Assembly: GCF_003144195.1 (NCBI RefSeq)
Contig: NW_020289997.1
Location: forward strand, 434,001-498,000
Length of the DNA: 64,000 bases
Origin: Ceraceosorus guamensis
Lineage: Eukaryota > Basidiomycota > Exobasidiomycetes > Ceraceosorales > Ceraceosoraceae
Direction of reading: 5' to 3'
Part shown: piece by piece, positions 10,844 to 21,098 of the stretch
Position numbering within the stretch: the stretch's first letter is position 1
How the letters are laid out: each line of letters opens with the position of its first letter
Position numbers and translations under genes: made by a program
Notes under the pieces: model-generated
Seen by the model: only the letters and a program-made list of their open reading frames with translations
Database searches by the model: none
Told to the model about the DNA's origin: nothing

Positions 10844-10852
10844 ATCACGTGA
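10844..10852. promoter_or_regulatory. ATCACGTGA palindrome between UBA4 and ICP55
   Basis: Exact TCACGTGA core, 237 bases above the ICP55 ATG and 345 above the UBA4 ATG. Confidence 0.5.
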
Positions 10853-11088
10853 AGCGATGGTCGAAATCGGATAAGCTGAAGATGGATGCTCCATCCTCCT
10901 CGGCGCTCCCGCTCCACGCTCAGAAGCATCATCAGTTCGATGCGGCTGATGGCGCTTCATCACCTCGCCACCTCACCACCACGTAGAGCCTCGCCTTCCC
11001 TCCAAGGTCAACTTGGCACCAGCGGTCTCGCTGCCAGGCTCACCCACGTCGATTCGAATGAAGCGGCAAAAGCGCTGTCATTGGGAAG

Positions 11089-13029
11089 ATGAGTGCATGC
11101 TGCAGCGCACCTGCGCTGGTCAGGTCCCTAAACCGGCGATGCACCAGCTCCTCCAGACTCGGCACGACCAGCGGAGCGTGGACGTCGACGCAAGCTCCCA
11201 TTGCGCCATGCTGTGACACTTTGCGGCGCTCGGCAGGACTCCCTCGACCGTATTCATCCTCAGCTAAGCATGCTTCCGATGAGCAGAGCACATCCACCTC
11301 TGGACCACTGTATGCGTCCACACCCACCAGCTTCGGCCGCCCTTCGAGCAGTCTCAATCCTGCGCCAAATCCCCGTAGACAGCGGGCTTACGGGCAAGCA
11401 CTGCCCCACACGCACCCTCATCTCTTTCCACGTCGCGCGGACTGGCCTGCTCCTCCCGATGCTCTGCACGCTTCTGCCGATGGGGCGGCCTCGGGCTTTC
11501 AAGTTGCAGATGACGAGCTCACACCTGGTATCACCGCTCAAGAGTACCATGAAAGGCGAAAGAGGCTGTGCGAAAAGCTGCCAGAGAACAGTGCCGTGCT
11601 GGTGATGGGCGGGCGTGTAAAGTGCATGAGCGGCAACATCTTCTATCGTTTTCGCCAAGATTCCAGCCTGTGGTACCTGACCGGCTTTCAAGAACCGGAC
11701 TGCGCGCTGATTTTGCATCCTCGGGCCAGCAGCCCAAAGGGTTACAAGATGACCATGTTTGTCCCGCCCAGGGATGAGCTCAATGAGCTGTGGAATGGTG
11801 CGAGAACGGGCATAGACGGAGCGGTTGACATTTTCGGCGCGGACGAGGCCTTTGCGATGGAGCCAGCGTCGCTGCTCGCCCATCTCAAGTCCACAGTGCC
11901 CGAAGTCGATCACCTCTACATGGACTGGCCTTCAGGACCGACGTTCCCGCGCACACCATCACGGCGCTCCTCGCTAATTGGTGGAGGAGCATCTGGAAAC
12001 ATTTTCGACTTTCTCTCCCCCACTTCGGCCTCCCCATTCGACGCCTTTGCCAAGAAGTCCGACTTTGAAAATGTCGTCAAAGTGCTTCAGGAGGGCAGAA
12101 AAGTCCGACCCCTGGCGCCGATGCTGGACCAATTGAGGGTGATCAAGTCACCTGCAGAGCTAAGAATTATGAAGAGGGCTGGGGATGCCAGCTCTGCAGC
12201 CATGATACACGCCATGAGAGCAACATCTGCAGGTAGGACAGAGGGGCAAATCCAGGCCGTCTTCGAGAGAGAGACAGCGCTCAGAGGGGCACAAAGACCA
12301 GCCTACGTCCCTGTGGTTGCGTGTGGGAAGAATGCCCTGACAATCCACTACGTCGCCAACGACGGGGTCTTGCAGCCCGGAGAGCTGGTCTGCATGGATG
12401 CCGGGGGCGAAATGGACGGTTATGTCAGCGATATCACGCGAGCTTGGCCGGTGGATGGAAGCTTTACAAGCGCGCAAAAGGATCTGTACTCGGCTGTGCT
12501 TGGTGTTCTGAAGCAGTGTACAGCGCTCGCCACCCCGTCGTCGGCCTACTCCCAAGCCCAGCTACATCGCAGATCAGTCGAGCTCCTCTCTCAAGAGCTC
12601 AAGAGGCTGGGCTTCGACACGAACAAGGGCGGCGTGATGGATTTGCTTTATCCCCATAGTCTGTCCCACTGGATAGGCATCGATCTGCACGATACGCCAA
12701 GCATTGATCGTTCCACTCATCTCAGGCAAGGTCACGTCTTGACCATCGAGCCTGCAGTCTACGTGCCCTTCGACAGTCGATTCCCAAAACATTTCCAAGG
12801 AATGGGCATCAGGATAGAAGATGATATTGCTGTGCTCGAAGAGGGCAACGTGATACTGAGCGCAAATACGCCGAGGGAAATAGAGGATGTGGAGGCCACG
12901 TGTCAAGGATGCGGACGGGTCGACGATATACCCACATATCCCGTCAAGTCATCGAAAACTGACACAACGCGGACTCTTGGCAACGAGAAGGAGCAACGAA
13001 AAGGAGGCAGCTTTACGTCTGCCACGTGA
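11089..13029 (+). CDS. ICP55: Mitochondrial Xaa-Pro aminopeptidase / intermediate cleaving peptidase Icp55 (M24B)
   Basis: Icp55 trims one bulky residue from proteins already cut by the mitochondrial processing peptidase, shifting them to more stable N-termini. A single exon encodes 646 residues. The first ~85 are Ser/Arg/Cys-rich without a clear domain and fit an import signal. The aminopeptidase P N-domain starts around residue 150 (TAQEYHERRKRLCEKLP, then LWYLTGFQEPDCALIL). The creatinase-fold catalytic domain has all five metal ligands: D437 and D448 in MDAGGEMDGYVSD, H527 in SHWIGIDLHD, E554 in LTIEPAVYV and E577 in GIRIEDDI. About 55 extra C-terminal residues are polar. An insertion rich in Ser and Phe (SLIGGGASGNIFDF, about 300-320) is not typical of the family. 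Confidence 0.92.
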   Translation: MSACCSAPALVRSLNRRCTSSSRLGTTSGAWTSTQAPIAPCCDTLRRSAGLPRPYSSSAKHASDEQSTSTSGPLYASTPTSFGRPSSSLNPAPNPRRQRAYGQALPHTHPHLFPRRADWPAPPDALHASADGAASGFQVADDELTPGITAQEYHERRKRLCEKLPENSAVLVMGGRVKCMSGNIFYRFRQDSSLWYLTGFQEPDCALILHPRASSPKGYKMTMFVPPRDELNELWNGARTGIDGAVDIFGADEAFAMEPASLLAHLKSTVPEVDHLYMDWPSGPTFPRTPSRRSSLIGGGASGNIFDFLSPTSASPFDAFAKKSDFENVVKVLQEGRKVRPLAPMLDQLRVIKSPAELRIMKRAGDASSAAMIHAMRATSAGRTEGQIQAVFERETALRGAQRPAYVPVVACGKNALTIHYVANDGVLQPGELVCMDAGGEMDGYVSDITRAWPVDGSFTSAQKDLYSAVLGVLKQCTALATPSSAYSQAQLHRRSVELLSQELKRLGFDTNKGGVMDLLYPHSLSHWIGIDLHDTPSIDRSTHLRQGHVLTIEPAVYVPFDSRFPKHFQGMGIRIEDDIAVLEEGNVILSANTPREIEDVEATCQGCGRVDDIPTYPVKSSKTDTTRTLGNEKEQRKGGSFTSAT

Positions 13030-13664
13030 TCCAGGCTTTACTCTGCAACAATCGCCTCCTCAAAAAGACTCGGAAATTCCTTGCCTTTACAGAGTGCATT
13101 GCTGTAAGAGGCTTGCTTTCAGATGCGGGGCAAGACTAAAGCTGCAAATCGAGGCTTAAGCTGGCCGCAACTCGAGTTGGGTCTGGCCCGTGCAGCCCGA
13201 GGAAGTCGTGTGCGGCAGCACGACGGAAGTTGAAGAGACGCCGCTGAGCGTGATCAGCGCTCGACGGGAGTTGAACTTGGGAGGTGGGACTTGGCCTGGT
13301 GTCCTTGCTGGACGGCAATGTTGATTGCAAAATCCAAGCGTTCGGTGGCCACGCACCGAGCCGTCGTCCATGCAGTAGCTCAGTCGCTCCTTTCCCAAGG
13401 GGAAAAAAGCGTCCGGACAGCGGCCTGCTATAATGCGGGAGGAGCTAGCCATTACGCCAGTGCATGCTTGCTGCTCCACAAAGTGGAGTTGTAATGCAGA
13501 ATCCAGCTCGATACTGCCAAAGGCCTGGAAATGAGCTACGGTCCTTGCCCCTTCTTGTTAGACAGAGGACGCGCGGAGATATCCTCACTTTGCCGACATT
13601 CTTGACTTGAATTTTCACGTCATTGCAGCTCGGGCGAAAATGATGAGCGCTACTCGACTGACGT
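13030..13664. other. Convergent intergenic region ICP55/CRIPT
   Basis: 635 bases between the two stop codons, the second longest convergent gap in the window. A few short frames occur on the minus strand (13156-13479) without start context or recognisable motifs. Nothing else is seen. Confidence 0.55.
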
Positions 13665-14408
13665 TTAGACGGAAGACATTTTGTGCTTCGAAGTGTCCAT
13701 GATCATCTTTCCGCACATTGCGCATACCCCCCTCTTGTAGCTGCAGCCTGGGCGATGAGGGCGAAATGTGACATTTGATCAGCGCGCGAGCTGAAGGTGT
13801 GAGCAGGCATCAGCAGGGCGATGAGCTGGTAACGGCGAGGAGTCGGAGCAGCGCACCTGGCCAGACGGTGGGTGTCTAGCGGTGGCAGGTCCCCACATCG
13901 CTTCCTGCCTCTTGCCTCTTGCGCCTGCCCTTTACCCATATCTGCCATCTCTGTTCAGAATGCCCCCAGATGGCCTTGCATCGCATACCACGCATGCTCA
14001 CCTTGACAATACATGAAGCCCTGACTAGCATTCGTGCCGCAAGTCTTGCATTTTGTAGACGTAGGCGCATACCTTCCTTTGGAGCTGATGAGCTTGTTTG
14101 ACGAGGGCGCTTTTCCCACCCCACTGGACGATGGTGAGGATGCTGATAGGGTGCCAGCGTTGGCTCGAGATGGACCTCCAATAGCGTTTGTCTTGCGGCC
14201 ACCTACGCCCGACGATACCAGCGTGCCTTGGGCATTCCTGTTTCTCTGCAGGAGCGCGTGATTCGACAAACTCAACGGCTGAGCGGATAGACGCGACGTG
14301 GCTCGGCGGCAAGAGTGTGCACCTGTAATCTACTCTACTCACGAATGGATCTGGTGGCGCTCCCCCGCTCTTGCCCGCCAACTTCTTCTCGCACTTTGCG
14401 CAAACCAT
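13665..14408 (-). CDS. CRIPT: Cysteine-rich PDZ-binding protein homolog (CRIPT family)
   Basis: CRIPT is a small zinc-binding protein conserved from plants to animals; in animals it binds PDZ domains and in several eukaryotes it is found with the minor spliceosome. Exons 14408-14343, 14278-14002 and 13747-13665 encode 141 residues. The start MVCAKCEKKL with its first CxxC is diagnostic. The middle is Ser/Asn-rich, followed by KGRYAPTSTKCKTCG, then YCQGCSYKRGVCAMCGK assembled across the last intron, giving the four paired cysteines of the family. The C-terminus reads KHKMSSV; animal CRIPT ends in a PDZ ligand QTSV, so the last three residues keep the S-x-V pattern. Whether that matters in a fungus is unknown. 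It is divergent from TAF9. Confidence 0.93.
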
Positions 14409-14861
14409 TCTGGACCCCCGCACTGGAGACGTTGAGCTCAGACTCGCGTTGGGAGTGGGCGTCTCGTCGCTTTTGCGGATCAGCTCGCGGTGAGCCGCTC
14501 TGTTGAATGGCAGTATGTGGAGTGTGGATTAGGCAGAACGAATTTGATGCGAGAGAGGTGGAAGAGGTATGGGTGCTTGCCGAGTCACATGATGATCGTG
14601 TCGTGTGAAGGTCAGCTATGCGCGCCATGCCATCGGAGTCTCGAGTATAGAGGCGCGCACGTGAGTTGGCTGATACAGGCCTATAGCAACATGCAGCGCG
14701 CCCGCATGTGTACCCTCATCAAGGATGAACACCTCCTCGCGCAACGACACTCACCCATCACTGCTCCCTCCACCCTTCTATCGTCCATCAATGAGCAACG
14801 CGAATTCAGACCGACAAGCTCAGTCGTGCTAGACTCGCAACGGATTGACGGGCCACGAACG
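14409..14861. other. Divergent intergenic region CRIPT/TAF9
   Basis: 453 bases between start codons, the tightest divergent pair in the window. The plus frame is open above the TAF9 ATG for many codons but carries no conserved TAF9 sequence, so it is treated as leader. GAGTCACATGATG near 14581 is a one-base variant of the TCACGTGA motif. Confidence 0.5.
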
Positions 14862-16050
14862 ATGTCAAATGACTCAAACATGATGAACGGTCGAGGAGGG
14901 GCTCATTCAGGTGGATCGACTTCCGTGTCCAACGGACCCAGTGCGGCGACTGGAGGTGCGGCTGGGCTGCAAAGGACAGCTAGTGCGGCGGACTCAGAGA
15001 GACACATACCCAGGGATGCAAGGATCATGGCTTTATTGCTGGCTTCCATGGGCATCGAAGATGCCGAGCCTGCAGTGCTAAGCATGCTGCTTGAATTCTC
15101 GCATCGTGAGTTCCCATGCTTCCCATCCCTTCACTTCGTTGCGGGCAGCACGCTCGACAGGCCATGAATGCATTTCGATGGCCGCCCGCCCTGCGTCTGC
15201 AGCGTCTTGGAACTGACTTCAACGACTTCGTTCCTGTGACTCCTGCTGCTCTTTGAATGCAGGTTACGCAGCGAACATTTTGCGAGATGCTCAAATCTAC
15301 TCTGAGCACGCTCACTTTTCGACTCGGTCAGGCGGTGTGAACGCTTCCGCTAGCAGCCCTGCAGTGGGTCTGGAGGACATTATGCTCGCCGTCTCTGCCA
15401 AATTGGCCAATTCGGGTCGAGGAAGGGGCGCAGCAACAGAGAAGGAGGTAAGCGACTTGCACACACTCAGCAGGCTGCCTGGCTGCCTGGCTGTGGTGGA
15501 ATCCTTTCGCCAAATTGCACGAAGCGTACATCTCGGCTGATCTCTTCGCTATCCACCTGTCTCGACGCAGATGCTCCTCTCTCTCGCATCCAGCCTCAAT
15601 GCCACACCCTTGCCTCCGATCTCAGACACCTATGGAATCCGTCTCCCGCCTCCTCAGCACACCTTGACGAATATAGACTTCTCCATCATCCCCAATCAGC
15701 CACCTCCTGGCTATGATCCGATGCAAGAGGAAGAGGAAGAAGAAGAGGAGGGAGAAGACGAGGACGAGGCGACTATGGTAGGGACGAGGGACGAGGATGC
15801 AAGGGAAGATCGAAACGAAGAGGAAGATGTTGACGCGGATGAGGTTGCAGATGAGAGTGACGTCCGGAGCGCGAACGAGCACACGCGAGACGAAGCTGGA
15901 CTTGGTGAGGATCGCACTCAGGCGAGCAGCAATGCGGAGTCTTCGACTAGCGCAGCGCAGCAAGCGGATCCAGCTCTGGGACTTGCGGCGCAGACGGCGG
16001 AACAGAGGGGACTCAAGAGGAGCTTGGAAGAGGATGAGGATTACGACTGA
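14862..16050 (+). CDS. TAF9: Transcription initiation factor TFIID/SAGA subunit TAF9
   Basis: Taf9 is a histone-fold subunit shared by TFIID and SAGA, where it pairs with Taf6. Exons 14862-15105, 15263-15447 and 15571-16050 give 302 residues. The histone fold starts at about residue 46 with PRDARIMALLLASMGIEDAE, continues LLEFSHRYAANILRDAQIYSEHA across intron 1, and includes VGLEDIMLAVSAKLAN, the expected three-helix pattern. After intron 2 the segment NATPLPPISDTYGIRLPP is also typical of fungal TAF9. The C-terminal ~110 residues are strongly acidic (eight consecutive Glu in one run) and end in EEDEDYD, probably disordered. The ATG chosen is the first compatible with the short N-terminus of the family. 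Confidence 0.93.
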
Positions 16051-16340
16051 GACCTCCTTGCCGCGCCCTGTTCAAATTTCGACATTACTGCTGTGATGCT
16101 CTCTGATCGTCACCGGTGCGCTGCTCGTTGAATGTAATTGTATGCATCAGACATGATCACGCTGCATGCTCTCCCATGGATCGCGAAGAGGGATGTGCGC
16201 GCGCTTTCAAGACGCAACACTACGGGCAGAAAAGGGAGCGACTTCAATGAGCAGATACGCGTGTGCTGCAACTGGCCCCAAAGTCGTTCACGAAGGTACG
16301 CTTTAGAGTTAATGGAATCGCATTCGTGACGAGGGCGGGC

Positions 16341-17286
16341 CTATCCCGATTCGGGCGGGAAGGGCAAGGGTCCCGTGTAGCCCTTGGCTTCGTGCTTGGC
16401 TTTGAGCTCTTCCACCTTCCTCCTGCTCTCTTGCACCTGCACCTCGTCCGCGCTGTCCAAGCCTTCTACCGCCTTGGCTAGTGATCCGTCTTCGTCTACA
16501 TACTCCAGCGGAACTTCCCAGCCGACTACGCGCGCGCTCGTTCGGATTCGCTCAGCTTCCGACATGCCGTGCGTAGGATTGTACCGCTGAAGCAGTTCCT
16601 GCGGAAAGCGAGAGGCAAGAGAGGGCGAGGCAAAGCGTGGTTAAAGATGATTCATGTTTGATTCTCGAGCTCTCGCCATTTGGCAAGCCGGGCGCGTGAT
16701 GGCAGCGGTATGGTCTGACTGCAGACGCACAACACCCACTCCGATACTCACAGCGTGCACCCTGCTACTCCTCAGTGTCAGCTCGAGCTCTCGCAGCTGC
16801 CTGAGTCTCCGTCTGCTCTCCGCACTTGCCGAGTCCTCCGACTCAATACCTCGAGCCACTTGATTTACATACAGCGAGAGAGGAGAGACCGTCTCGCCGG
16901 AAGAAACGTTGGCCACATTGCGTCGCTGAGTGCCGTGTGTGGAAGGGTAATGAAATTGCAGCGGAAGTAGAGACGCGTGTCAGCGGAAACGGAAGATGCG
17001 AGATGAAAGGGGACAGCGTCGATTTGTGAGCACAGATCACGCTTCATGGGCATACTTGCCGGGCCTGAGATGCCTCCACTGCGCAGCGTTTTCCCAAGAA
17101 TTCTGCGGCACGCCAATGCCTCCGTCATCCCGACGAGCTCCGTGATGAAAAGACCGCACTTGCCTGCATACACGTTGCTGGCCATGACAAAGGTAAGCAG
17201 CACTGACTCACCGAGTGCTTGAGCTCGTGCCTGAGTGAGTTCAGGATACTCTTGCTGACGTTTGAGGCTTTTGTGGATGTGGACAT
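16341..17286 (-). CDS. FMC1: Mitochondrial ATP synthase assembly factor FMC1-like (LYR superfamily)
   Basis: Fmc1 supports folding or assembly of the F1 sector together with Atp12 in the matrix. The model has exons 17286-17212, 16925-16752 and 16598-16341, all phase 0, encoding 168 residues. The N-terminus MSTSTKASNVSK then SILNSLRHELKHS resembles the LYR-type first helix. The C-terminal half has ELLQRYNPTHGMSEAERIR and TSARVVGWEVPLEY, matching the conserved YNP...M..EERVR..ARRVG..LP block I recall from fungal FMC1 proteins. A charged tail follows, ending PFPPESG. Intron 1 is 286 bases, far longer than others here, so a further exon could be hidden in it. Another frame stays open across exon 1 and that intron (16865-17506) but lacks any motif. 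Confidence 0.72.
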
Positions 17287-18670
17287 GGCGGTAATGAGGC
17301 ACTTTGGTGTGGAGAGAGTGCTGTTGTGAGAGCGGCTGAATGGTCGAATGAGGAGTCGTGCTTGTGGACGCGGATCTCGCTAGAGACTCCTTTGCGCATG
17401 CGGGTCGAGCCAAGATGGATGTCGATGCCCTGAAAAGTTGGGGACGAGCTGACTGACCTCCTTCTTGGATCAGTCTGCGTAGTGAGGAGTGACTGTGAGG
17501 ACTCACGAGTCAAGAGGGTGGCTGAAGCGGTATACGATGTGCGAATCAAGAAATCACGACGATCACGTGAGATTGCATGGCCACCGGGCGTTCATGCTGA
17601 ACCGCCGAAATGCCGCGCGGACCGCGTCGTGCGGTGCGGTACCGTACAACCACGCCGTGCGGCCGTAGCGTAATCAAGAAGAATCAGTCAACTCGCCTTC
17701 AATCACCATTCAAATTGCAACACGTCTGTATGTCTGGGGGCGCGACGATCACAGCGACGAGAGGATCACGGCAGAGCCATTCGAGGTCTGTCGGGGAAAG
17801 GCAAAAGTCGAACGCTGCATGGACGAACGCGGTCAGAATCAAGAATCCAAGCCTTCGGATCGGCTTCATCGTGCGTCAGCGTCAGGCACGGCGTTCATCA
17901 AGAGTCAGCTGAGCCTCGCATCCTGCGTCTTGCGTCTTGCATCGGGGATCAAAGGATAAACAAAGAAGCAGCGCATCTGATACGTCACAGTCAAGATCGT
18001 CTCGGTATACTCCCGCTGGCTTGTCGGCGAGTGGCGGGCAGCTGATGGTTCACACACTGCGCTGATACAAACACGAAAGAGGTCCCTTGCATTCACTTTA
18101 AATGGACATTGCGCACGCGCCTTCATTCAATCTCCCCGCAAAACGTCATCATTGCCGCTTCTCGAGACAGCAAGGACCTATCATTAGACTCGCCCTCAAA
18201 TCGCATTCCGTCAGCGGAATACGGAGACTGTAGATCAGGTCTCGCATCCTTTCTCCGCGGATACATACAGGCTCCTCACTTACGCATAATTGTGGGACGA
18301 TCTAGCACAGAACGCTCTGAAACGCATACTTGCGAATTTGACGTGAGTCAAAGTGTGGCTTGCTTGGTGCTCACACGGAATGGAAGGATTGCCCTCCTCC
18401 GCACCTCTTGTACGGTCAAAGACGCCGTTGAGGTCGCTCCGGCTGATGTCGAAGGGGGCTCCGCTGCCTCAGGGTGAACCTGGGCAGGCCCTCCTCCTCT
18501 CACGCCTCTCCCGGTGGGAGCTGCGCTCGCCTATTTGAGCGACCGTACGTGGCCCTGTCCATCTCTTTGCACCTTTTTTCCCTCATCAGTTGACAATATC
18601 TGAACGATTAGCACACCCTTTCGCCTTTTCAGACAAACGAGCAACCTTGCCATTCGCATCCACGGGCATC
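17287..18670. other. Divergent intergenic region FMC1/decarboxylase
   Basis: 1.4 kb holding promoters for both neighbours: ATCACGTGA at 17562-17570 and ACTCACGAGTCA at 17501-17512 on the FMC1 side, and a pyrimidine-rich stretch (18565-18600) just above the decarboxylase. No supported gene is seen. Confidence 0.55.
17562..17570. promoter_or_regulatory. ATCACGTGA palindrome upstream of FMC1
   Basis: Exact TCACGTGA core 276 bases above the FMC1 start codon, a distance like that seen for OXA1 (244), ICP55 (237) and LSC1 (345). Confidence 0.5.
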
Positions 18671-20826
18671 ATGGACGTAGAAACGTGAGTGTGTCAGTCT
18701 GTCGCCATGCACTGCAGAAGGAAAGTAGCCTGACTCGCGACTGAGACGAAACGTGGCCTTAGCTTCAGACGAGCTGCGCATGCTGCAGTAGACGAGATTT
18801 GCGATCATTATCTTTCCATGAGAGACAAACCCGTCACCGCTCAAGTCAAGCCCGGTTTTCTCACCGATGCTCTGCCAGGTGCGTCGCATTTCACCGTGCC
18901 ATTGGAAGCGTTTGTGCTCACGCCTTTCGTCGGACTTCGAACTACCGTCACCATGTCAGACGCGGCCCCATCTTCTGGACAAGATTGGTCACGCATCAAC
19001 GAAGACTTTCACTCGCTGGTCATGCCTGGCATGACGCAATGGCAGCATCCAAAGTTCATGGCTTACTATCCGGCTAATGTATCCTTCGAGGGTATTCTGG
19101 GCGACATGTGGGCCGCAGCTCTGACGAACCCGGGCTTCAACTGGATTTGCAGCCCAAGTGTAACGGAGCTGGAGCTGAAAATGATGGATTGGATGGCTGA
19201 GGCTTTCCACCTCGATCCTGCTTTCAAGCAAAGAGGCGGGCCTCAAAGCAAGGGCGTGAGTTTTCGCATGTTCGCAGCCGCCGATTCCACAGCATCTCCC
19301 ACGACTGGCTGATTGCAACTCAACGTCACGCCGTGCTAAGGGCGGATTGATCTTTGGCTCCGCCTCCGAAGGTAAGCGCGCATCCGATTACATGTGTAGC
19401 TCGTTCGCAGCTAACAGTATGCCCCATGCATTCCGCGCTGAAGCTACGTTGACGGTGGCGATCGCTGCGCGAGATCGCGCTCTTCGGCATTTGACCGCCG
19501 CCTCGGGTCAAATCGAGCCCTCACGAGAGTGGGCGGCGGAGGCTACGGGCAAGCTCGTGATGTACGGCTCTACAGAGGTGAGTCATACTCATGAAGAGCT
19601 GAGCCGACAAACTTCCACCAGGAAGCTGAGATGTATTGATTGATATCTGCTCTAGACGCACAGCGTGGGCAGCAAAGCCGCGCAGATTCTGGGTCTACGT
19701 TTCCGGGCACTACCCGTCACACTTCAAAATCGTCTAGCCTTGAGGGGCGACACTCTGGCAGCCGCAATCAAGGAAGATGTGAGCGCCGGATTGGTACCAT
19801 TCATGGTTTGCGCTACACTCGGAACCACGTCTACGAGTGCTGTCGACGCGCTAGACGAGATTGCCTCGGCGGCAATAATGCCCACCAAAGTTGTTGATGC
19901 GGATGTGGCCGTACATGACCACCTCGATGGCTCAACGAATGGCGCGAACGGTAACAGCACCGACTGCGCGCGTTCCGAGTCGCTGCCCCCAATCTGGCTG
20001 CACGTAGATGCCGCATACGCAGGTCCTGCCCTCTGCCTGCCAGAGATCCGAACGAAATATCAGAAAGAATTGAGCGCCCTCAATGCTAAGTTTGACAGCA
20101 TATCTCTCAACATGCACAAATGGGGTCTTGTCAATTTTGATTGCTCTCCACTCTGGGTCAAGGACAGGGCCCAGCTCGCCGCCTCGCTCACGGTCACGCC
20201 CGAGTACCTCAAGACGACCGCAGCTGCCAATGGTGAGCCAAGGAAAACAGAATCGCGTAGAGTGCTTCTTTCTTCGGACATTTACTCTGCACGTCACTCT
20301 ACCGCGACGCAGATCCTTCTGTGCTTGATCTAAGGAACTATCAAATTTCGCTTGGCAGACGTTTCCGCTCTTTGAAGGTATGGTTCGTGCTTCGAAGTCA
20401 TGGCATCGAAGGCTTGCGTCAGCATTTGCGCGACGAGTAAGTCATCCTTCATGGAGATCCAATGGTGGCACACTGACATTGGCGCCCTTGTGCAAACTTC
20501 TCGTCCTCAGCATCTTGCTAGCGGAACGTTTCAAGAGGCTCATCGAAGACGAAGGCGACCCCTGGCAGCTAGTCGAATTCAACTTTGCCCTCCTCGTCAT
20601 TCGTCTCAAACCCGCCTCTACCGACGCTGATCCCGATTCGCGCACCCGCGCTCTCTGGGCAGCTCTGGAAAAGCGCAATGATGAGCTTTTGCTCACCCAA
20701 ACCTCCATTCCTGGGGCTGGATTCTGCATCCGTATCGCTTTGGGTTGTCCTAGGACGCAAGAGCGCGATGTGGACGATGCCTTTGCTGTCTTGAAACTTG
20801 CTGCTACCGAAGCCAAGCTCGTTTAA
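18671..20826 (+). CDS. Group II PLP-dependent decarboxylase, aromatic-L-amino-acid decarboxylase type
   Basis: This family removes CO2 from aromatic amino acids (Tyr, Trp, DOPA) or relatives using pyridoxal phosphate. Seven exons, 18671-18684, 18763-19255, 19341-19371, 19444-19577, 19656-20232, 20313-20436 and 20511-20826, keep frame and give 562 residues. Landmarks in order: HPKFMAYYPANVS, LTNPGFNWICSPSVTELE, GGLIFGSASEATL joined over an intron, ATLGTTSTSAVD, LHVDAAYAG with the PLP-ring Asp, and NMHKWGLVNFD with Schiff-base K379. The C-terminal domain has LGRRFRSLKVWFVLRSHG and RIALGCPRT. The first coding exon is only 14 bases. A Ser/Asn-rich insertion (about 307-330) precedes the HVDAAYAG motif. 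Substrate cannot be read from sequence. It is convergent with a succinate-semialdehyde dehydrogenase, so a role in amine or GABA turnover is possible but unproven. Confidence 0.88.
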
Positions 20827-21098
20827 GCATTCGCATCCTGAATCCCTCAAATCTGCCTCTTTTGCAAATCTCGCTTTACCTGTCCTTGCCACTTCATGAA
20901 TCAATGATGATCCTGATCAAATCATGAATGCTTCTCTCGGCCTCGGCTTTCTAGGCTGGAGCACGTCATCGTGATGGCATTCGGAGCAGGTGTGAGCCGT
21001 TTCTAGGCTTTTGTCAGATGAAGTCGAGATCACACAGCAGCAGTGTGGATGCAGACGGGCGAACTTTTGACTGTGTGAAAGGCGCGAGTTGCAAAGGT

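Larger units (their letters stand above)
10500..11088. other. Divergent intergenic region UBA4/ICP55
   Basis: Shared promoter region. It contains a TGCTG microsatellite (10528-10562), a CTG run (about 10781-10797) and ATCACGTGA at 10844-10852. The CAGCA-rich frames seen here come from the repeat and are not genes. Confidence 0.6.

Noticed and set aside
14490-14861. N-terminal extension of TAF9
   Set aside because: Frame open but sequence unlike TAF9, which has a short N-terminus; ATG at 14862 fits better.
16865-17506. 213-codon minus frame overlapping FMC1
   Set aside because: The conserved FMC1 block lies in another frame joined by good splice sites; this frame has no motif.
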